Assembly: GCF_027409185.1 (NCBI RefSeq)
Contig: NC_084463.1
Location: forward strand, 155,360,369-155,424,368
DNA length: 64,000 nucleotides
Direction: 5' to 3'
Source of the DNA: Cynocephalus volans
Taxonomy: Eukaryota; Chordata; Mammalia; Dermoptera; Cynocephalidae
Positions 58,921 to 64,000 of the stretch are shown piece by piece (position 1 is the first letter of the stretch; each line of letters opens with the position of its first letter). The translations under genes were made by a program, and so were the position numbers. The notes beneath the pieces are model-generated. The model was not told the origin of the DNA. It saw only the letters and a list, made by a program, of their open reading frames with translations, and did not search any database.

Positions 58921-61900
58921 AGTTTTTATTTTGACATAATTTCAGACTTAGAGAAAAGCTGCAAAAATACTACATAAAATTCCTATATGCCTTTTCTATG
59001 ATTTCCCAAATATTAACATTTTCCTACATTTAATTAATTTTTCTCTTGTGTGCGTGGGTGCATGTGTGCACATGTGTACATGATGTGTATTTTTTCCCTT
59101 TGCCATTTGAGAATAAATTGAGGACATAGTGACTTTTCACTGCTAAACACTTCAGTGTGTATTTTCTTTATTCAAAATATTTTAATATTTACTTGTGCAT
59201 ATTCATGGGGTACAGTGTGATATCATGCAGTATTTGTCTTTTTGTGCCTGCAAATAGAGAATATGGCTGCAAATGATAGAGTATCATTTCTTAAAAATAG
59301 CTGAGTAGTATTTCGTTGTGTATATATATCAGTTTTTTTTTTTAATCTATTTGGCTGTTGATGGACATTTTGGTTGTTTCCATCTTACTGTTGTTAACAG
59401 TGCTGCAATGAACTTGGGAATGTAGATGTCTTTTTGATCTAATGATTTCGTTTCCTTTGGGTATATACCAAGTAGTGAGATAGCTGGGTTGTACGGTAGA
59501 TCTACTTTTAGTTTTCTGAGGAACCTCCAAACTGTTTTCTTCAGTGGCTGTATCAGCTTACACTCCTATCAATAATGTTAGGAGAGTTTCTTTTTTCACA
59601 TCCTTGCCAATGTGTGTGATTTTTTTTGGGGGGGGGCACTTGTTGATAATAGCCATTCTAACTAGAGTGAGATGATATCATTGTGGTTTTAATTTGTATC
59701 CTTGATAATTAGTGATGTTGAACATTTTTCATTTGCCTGTTGGCCATTTATATGTCTTGTTTTGAGAAATGTCTGTTCAAGTCCTTTGCCCATTTTTTAA
59801 ATTGGGTTATTTGGTTTTTTCCTGTTCAGACATTAAAGTTCCTTATATATTATTATATATTAGCTCCTTGTCTGATGTGTGGTTGGCAAACACTTTCTCC
59901 CATTCTGTAGGTTGTCTCTTTACTTTGTTGACAGAGTCCTTGCTGTGCAGATTTTTAGTTTTATGTAGACTTTTATGTATTTTTGCTTTAGTTGCTTGTG
60001 CCTTTGTCATTTAGCTTCAAAAAGCACTGCCCACTCCCATTTCAAGTAGAATTTCCCCTGTTTTCTTCTAGTAGTTCCATAGGTTTGGGTCTTAAATATA
60101 GATCTTTGATCCATTTTGAGTTGATTTTTGTGTATGGTGAGAGATAGGGGTCTAGTTTCAGTCTTCCGCATGTGGATATCCAGTTTTCCCAGGACCATTT
60201 GTTGAAGAGGCTGTCCATTCCCCATTGTGTACTTTTGGAACCTTTGTCAAAAATCAGTTGGCTATAAGTGCATGAGTTTATTTCGGAGCTCTCTATTCTG
60301 TTGGTAATTTGTTTTTATGCCAGTACCATGTACCATGCTGTTTTGGTTACTATGACTTCGAAGTATATTTTGAAATCAGGGAGTGTGATGCTTCCAACTT
60401 TGTTCATTATGTTCAAGATTGATTTAGCTGTATGAGGGCTTTTATGGTTCCATACAAATTTTAAGATCATTTTTTCTATTTATGTGAAGAATGTCATTGG
60501 TATTTTGATAGGGATTGCATCGAATATCTAGATTGCTTTGTAATATGGACACTTTGATGTTAATTTTTCTAACCCAAGAACATGGGATCTTTACATTTGA
60601 GTCCTCTTCAATTTTTTCACCAATGCTTTGTAGTTTTCATTGTAGAGGTTTTTCACCTCCTTCATTAAATTTACTCCTAGGTATTTTATTCTTTTGCTAG
60701 CTATTGTGAATGGGATTACTTTCTTGATTTCTTCTTGGGATATTTCATTATTGATGTATAGGAAGCCTATTGATTTTGTATCCTGCCTCTTTACTGAATT
60801 CATTTATTAGTTATAGTAATTTTTTGGTGGAATCTTTAGGGTTTTCTATGTATTGGATGATGTCCTTTGCAAATAGCGATAGCTTGACTTCCTCCTTTCT
60901 GATTTGGATACCCCTTTGTTGCTTTCTCTTGCCTTACTGAACAAGCTAGCACTTCTAGTACTATGTTGAATAAGAGTGGGGAAAGTGGGCATCCTTTTCT
61001 TCTAGATCTTAGAGGAAATGCCTCCAAATTTTGTCCATTCTTATAATATTAGCTGTGAGTTTGTCATGTATGGCCTTCCTCATGTTGAGGTACATTCCTT
61101 CCATACATAATTTGTTGAGTATTTTTATCACAAAGTGGTGTTGGATTTTATCAAATGCTTTTTCTGCAGCTATTGAAACGATCATATTTTTTTCCATCAT
61201 TCTGTCAATGTGATGTATCACATTTATAGATTTGTGCATGTTGAATCGTCCTTGCATCCCTGGGATAAATCCCACTTGATCATGGTGTATGATCTTTTTA
61301 ATGGATTGCTGGATTCTGTTTGCAGGTATTTTGCTGAGGATCTTCCCGTCTGTGTTCATTGGAGATACTGGTCCGTAGTTTTCTTTTTTTATTATGTCTT
61401 CTTCCGGTGTTGGTATGAGGGTAATTCTGGCCTCAAAGAATGAGTTTGAAAATATTTCCTTCTTTTCAATTTTTTGGAAGAGTTTGAGAAGAACTAGTGT
61501 TAGTTCTTTAAATGTTTGGTAGAATTTGGCAGTGAAGCCATCTGGTCCTGGGGTTTTCTTTGTTGGAAGACTTTTATTACTGCTTCAATCTCATTACTTG
61601 TTATTGGTCTGTTTAGGTTTTCTAGTTCTTCATGATTCAACCTTGGTAAGTTTTATGTGTTCAGGAATTTATCCATTTCTTCTAGGTTTTCCAGTTTTTT
61701 TGCATATAGTTGTTTATAGTAGTCTCTTATGATCCTTTACATTTCTGTGGTATCAGTTATAATGCCCTCTTTTCATTTCTGATTTTGAGTCTTCTATTTT
61801 TCTTTTAGTCAGGGTAAAGATTTATTGATCTTTATTTTTTTGAAAAATCAGCTCTTTGTTTCAATCTTTCATATTGTTTTGTAAATCTCTAATTCATTTA

Positions 61901-63420
61901 TTTCTGCTTTGATCTTTATCACTCTCCTGATGTGGGGGTGTGGTTTGTTCTTGTGTGTCCAGTTCCTTGAGGTGCAATGTTAGATTGTTTATTTGGAGTC
62001 TTTCTTCTTTTCTCATTTGGCATTTATTGCTATAAATTTCCCTCTTAGAACTGCTTTTGCTGTATCTTATGGGTTCTGGTATGTGGTGTTTTTGTTTTCA
62101 TTTGTCTCCAGGAATTTTTAAGTTTCCTTCTTGATATCTTCTTTGACCCATTTGTTGTGTAGGAGCATATCATTTAATTTCCACATATTTATAGAGTTTC
62201 TGGGGTCCCTCTTGTTGTTGATTTCTAATATTCCATTGTGGTTGAATAAGGTCGTTGATATGATTCTGATTTTTTAGAATGTTGAGACCTGTTTTGTGTC
62301 CTAACATAAGGTCTACTCTAGGGAATGTTTCGTGTGCTGCTGTGAAGAATGTGTATTCTGCAGCTGTTGGATGATATGTTCTATAAATGTCTGTTAGTTC
62401 AAGTTGGCCTATAGAAAAGATCAATTCTGATGTTCCCTAGTTAACTTTCTGTCTGGATGATCTGTCCTTTGCTGAAAGTGGGGTATTAAAGCAGGCCAGG
62501 CTTTTTCCCGCACTTCTGTGGGGCAGGTCGTGTACGTGTCTCTCGTGATAACTCACTAACTCTCTTTTCCCATCAGTTGTGGCCACTTGTTTCTATGGGG
62601 GCCCTGAGTGGAATCCTGCTAGCGAATGTTATAGCCTGTGGGCTGTTGTGGTGCGCTCTGAAGCCATTTTCTCCCCTGCAGACTGCAAGCAGGTTTATGT
62701 GAAGGGTGCTGCTGCAGCTTCCGGCTTAGATCTGTGTTTGACAGTCAGTAACCCCCTGCATACGAGTATGGCTCAGAAAAGTAGGTGCTGTCCCTACACC
62801 CTCTCACCTTTGCCTCTCCCATCTTCATGAACTCTGCAGATCTTTCCTCCTCTTCCCCCATCTCTGGTGGTTACAGGTTGGCAGTCTTTGCTTTTTAATA
62901 GTTGTCAATTGGTTACTTGGAAAGCGTGATGCTGGGAATTATCTATTCTGCCATCTTGAAGACGTCATTCCTGGGGAGTCTCAGTGTGTATTTACTAAAA
63001 CCAAAAGCATTCTCTTATGTAATCACAGTGCAATTACCAAAATTAGGAAGTTAAAAACCATACAGTATTATAATATAATCTATCAACCTATTTACATGTC
63101 CCCAGTTTTCACAATGATGGCCTTAATGGCAAAAGAAAAAAAGCTGGTTCAGGACTTAATCCAGAGTCACATGTTGCATTTAGTTGCCATGGTTCTTTAA
63201 AATCTTCAGTCTGGATTAGATCTTAATATTTTTTGTGTATAGGCCATTCAGCTTGTAGAATGTTTCTCTATTTGGGCTTGTCTAATATTTTCTCATCAGT
63301 AGCTCCATGTTCTGCATTTTTGGCTGAAATACCCAGAAGTGATGATGTGTCCTCCATGCATTTTCTCAAGAGGTACATGATGTTTATTTGCCACATTACA
63401 GTATCCTTTGGTTAGGATGG
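58920..63420 (-). mobile_element. Old L1M 3'UTR (58920-59164 and 62994-63420) split by a younger L1
   Basis: 'cataatttcagacttagagaaaagctgcaaaaatac...taaacacttcagtgtgtattt' on the left and 'actaaaaccaaaagcattctcttatg...gttgcatttagttgccatgg' on the right form one continuous old L1M 3'UTR in reverse. The join is at TCAGTGTGTATTT, duplicated by the insertion. Confidence 0.65.
59165..62980 (-). mobile_element. L1 (-) with intact 5' end but no ORF1
   Basis: Flanked by TCAGTGTGTATTT (59152-59164 and 62981-62993). Minus strand: 5'UTR from 62980 ('gacgtcttcaagatggcag') to about 62494, then a direct jump into ORF2 endonuclease codons ('ctttaataccccactttcagc', about 62492). RT and C-terminal parts follow in broken frames, then 3'UTR and tail at about 59165-59200. 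ORF1, the inter-ORF spacer and the first about 145 codons of ORF2 are missing. Inactive. Confidence 0.82.
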
Positions 63421-64000
63421 TGCCTGCCATGTTGTAAAGTTATTTGTTATTCATCGTAAAGTTATTTATCAGAGGTGAAAAATAGTATTTTGTTGGGAGA
63501 CTGTTTAAATATCCTCTTTATCAAATTTTCAGTACTTTTAGCATCCATTGTTTTTTTTTTTTGTCTCAAGTAATTATTAATGTGTCTGCAAATATTGATA
63601 TTTTTAATTGATCATTCCTTCCATTAGTTGGCATTCTCAGGTAAGTTAGAACTCACCTTTACCACTCTCCATTTTCTCTGATGCATCTGTATTCGTACAC
63701 ATTTTTCTCTGGTTAGTATGTGTAGTATGTCTACCTTTTTCCATTGGTTGACATTCATATTTTTCTGAATTCATGTTTTCCGACTTCATATTTTAAGTGT
63801 GACCATTTCCTCCAGAGAGTTTGCTTCTACTTCTCCCTAACTTCTTTCTGCTTTGGGACTACTGCAGCCTCTTGATGGTCTGGCTTGGAGTAGGAGTGCC
63901 AGATTGAGCTTCCTTACCTGCTGTTGTGAGTTTTAATATTTACACAGGACTTTGGCTGGAGCAATTGGACCTAGAGAAACTTCTCCCTTGCTGACTTCTT
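63420..64000. other. Unassigned DNA at window end
   Basis: May be more of the old L1M 3'UTR region up to about 63550. Nothing coding was recognised. Confidence 0.35.

Overview
This window is non-coding-rich chromosomal DNA from a placental mammal. It carries MIR, MER5, MER20, L1M and ERV sequences typical of Eutheria, spliced exons with GT/AG borders, and no bacterial-type operons. Three short SINEs are dimeric or monomeric tRNA-Ile-like elements (4368-4484, 9832-9921, 11164-11298). Such tRNA-Ile-derived SINEs are known from colugos (CYN family), so a dermopteran is my best guess. A horseshoe bat or another lineage is not excluded.

Left part (1-12,000): the minus strand carries the last three coding exons of one host gene. 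It is a small secreted-protein gene of the OOSP/PLAC1 (oocyte-secreted, ZP-N-like) family: exons 4306-4128, 1793-1696 and 1060-907, with compatible splice phases, four conserved cysteines, a stop codon and an AATAAA at 840-835. The signal-peptide exon was not found. The rest is intron and intergenic DNA with MIR, MER20, SINE and L1 fragments.

Middle left (12,100-23,440): a four-layer nest of retro-insertions, three of them with readable target-site duplications. An ancient L1M (+) is split by a 5'-truncated L1 (-). That L1 is split by a NUP35 processed pseudogene with a twin-priming inversion, and the pseudogene is split by a full-length L1 (-, called L1-A) that carries a roughly 0.65 kb 3' transduction of an LTR fragment plus an L1M fragment.

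Middle (23,440-37,670): L1 tails, a mariner-type MITE with TA duplication (24080-24161), a small betaretrovirus-like (ERVK-type) provirus in minus orientation (26091-30294) inserted in a MER5A, a 5'-truncated L1 (31960-34866), a MIR, and unique DNA.

Middle right (37,670-52,800): two nearly identical full-length L1s, L1-B (+) and L1-C (-), face each other tail to tail across a 1.5 kb spacer. Both keep an intact 326-aa ORF1 and both have the same TGA at codon 362 of ORF2. Their GC-rich 5'UTR start differs from the older L1s here. The spacer holds a MER20 and a 205-bp twin-primed mini-L1.

Right part (52,800-64,000): mostly unique DNA and ancient L1M remains, plus an L1 (59165-62980, 13-bp duplication) that keeps its 5' end but lacks ORF1. 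No RNA genes, CRISPR or prokaryotic elements were seen.
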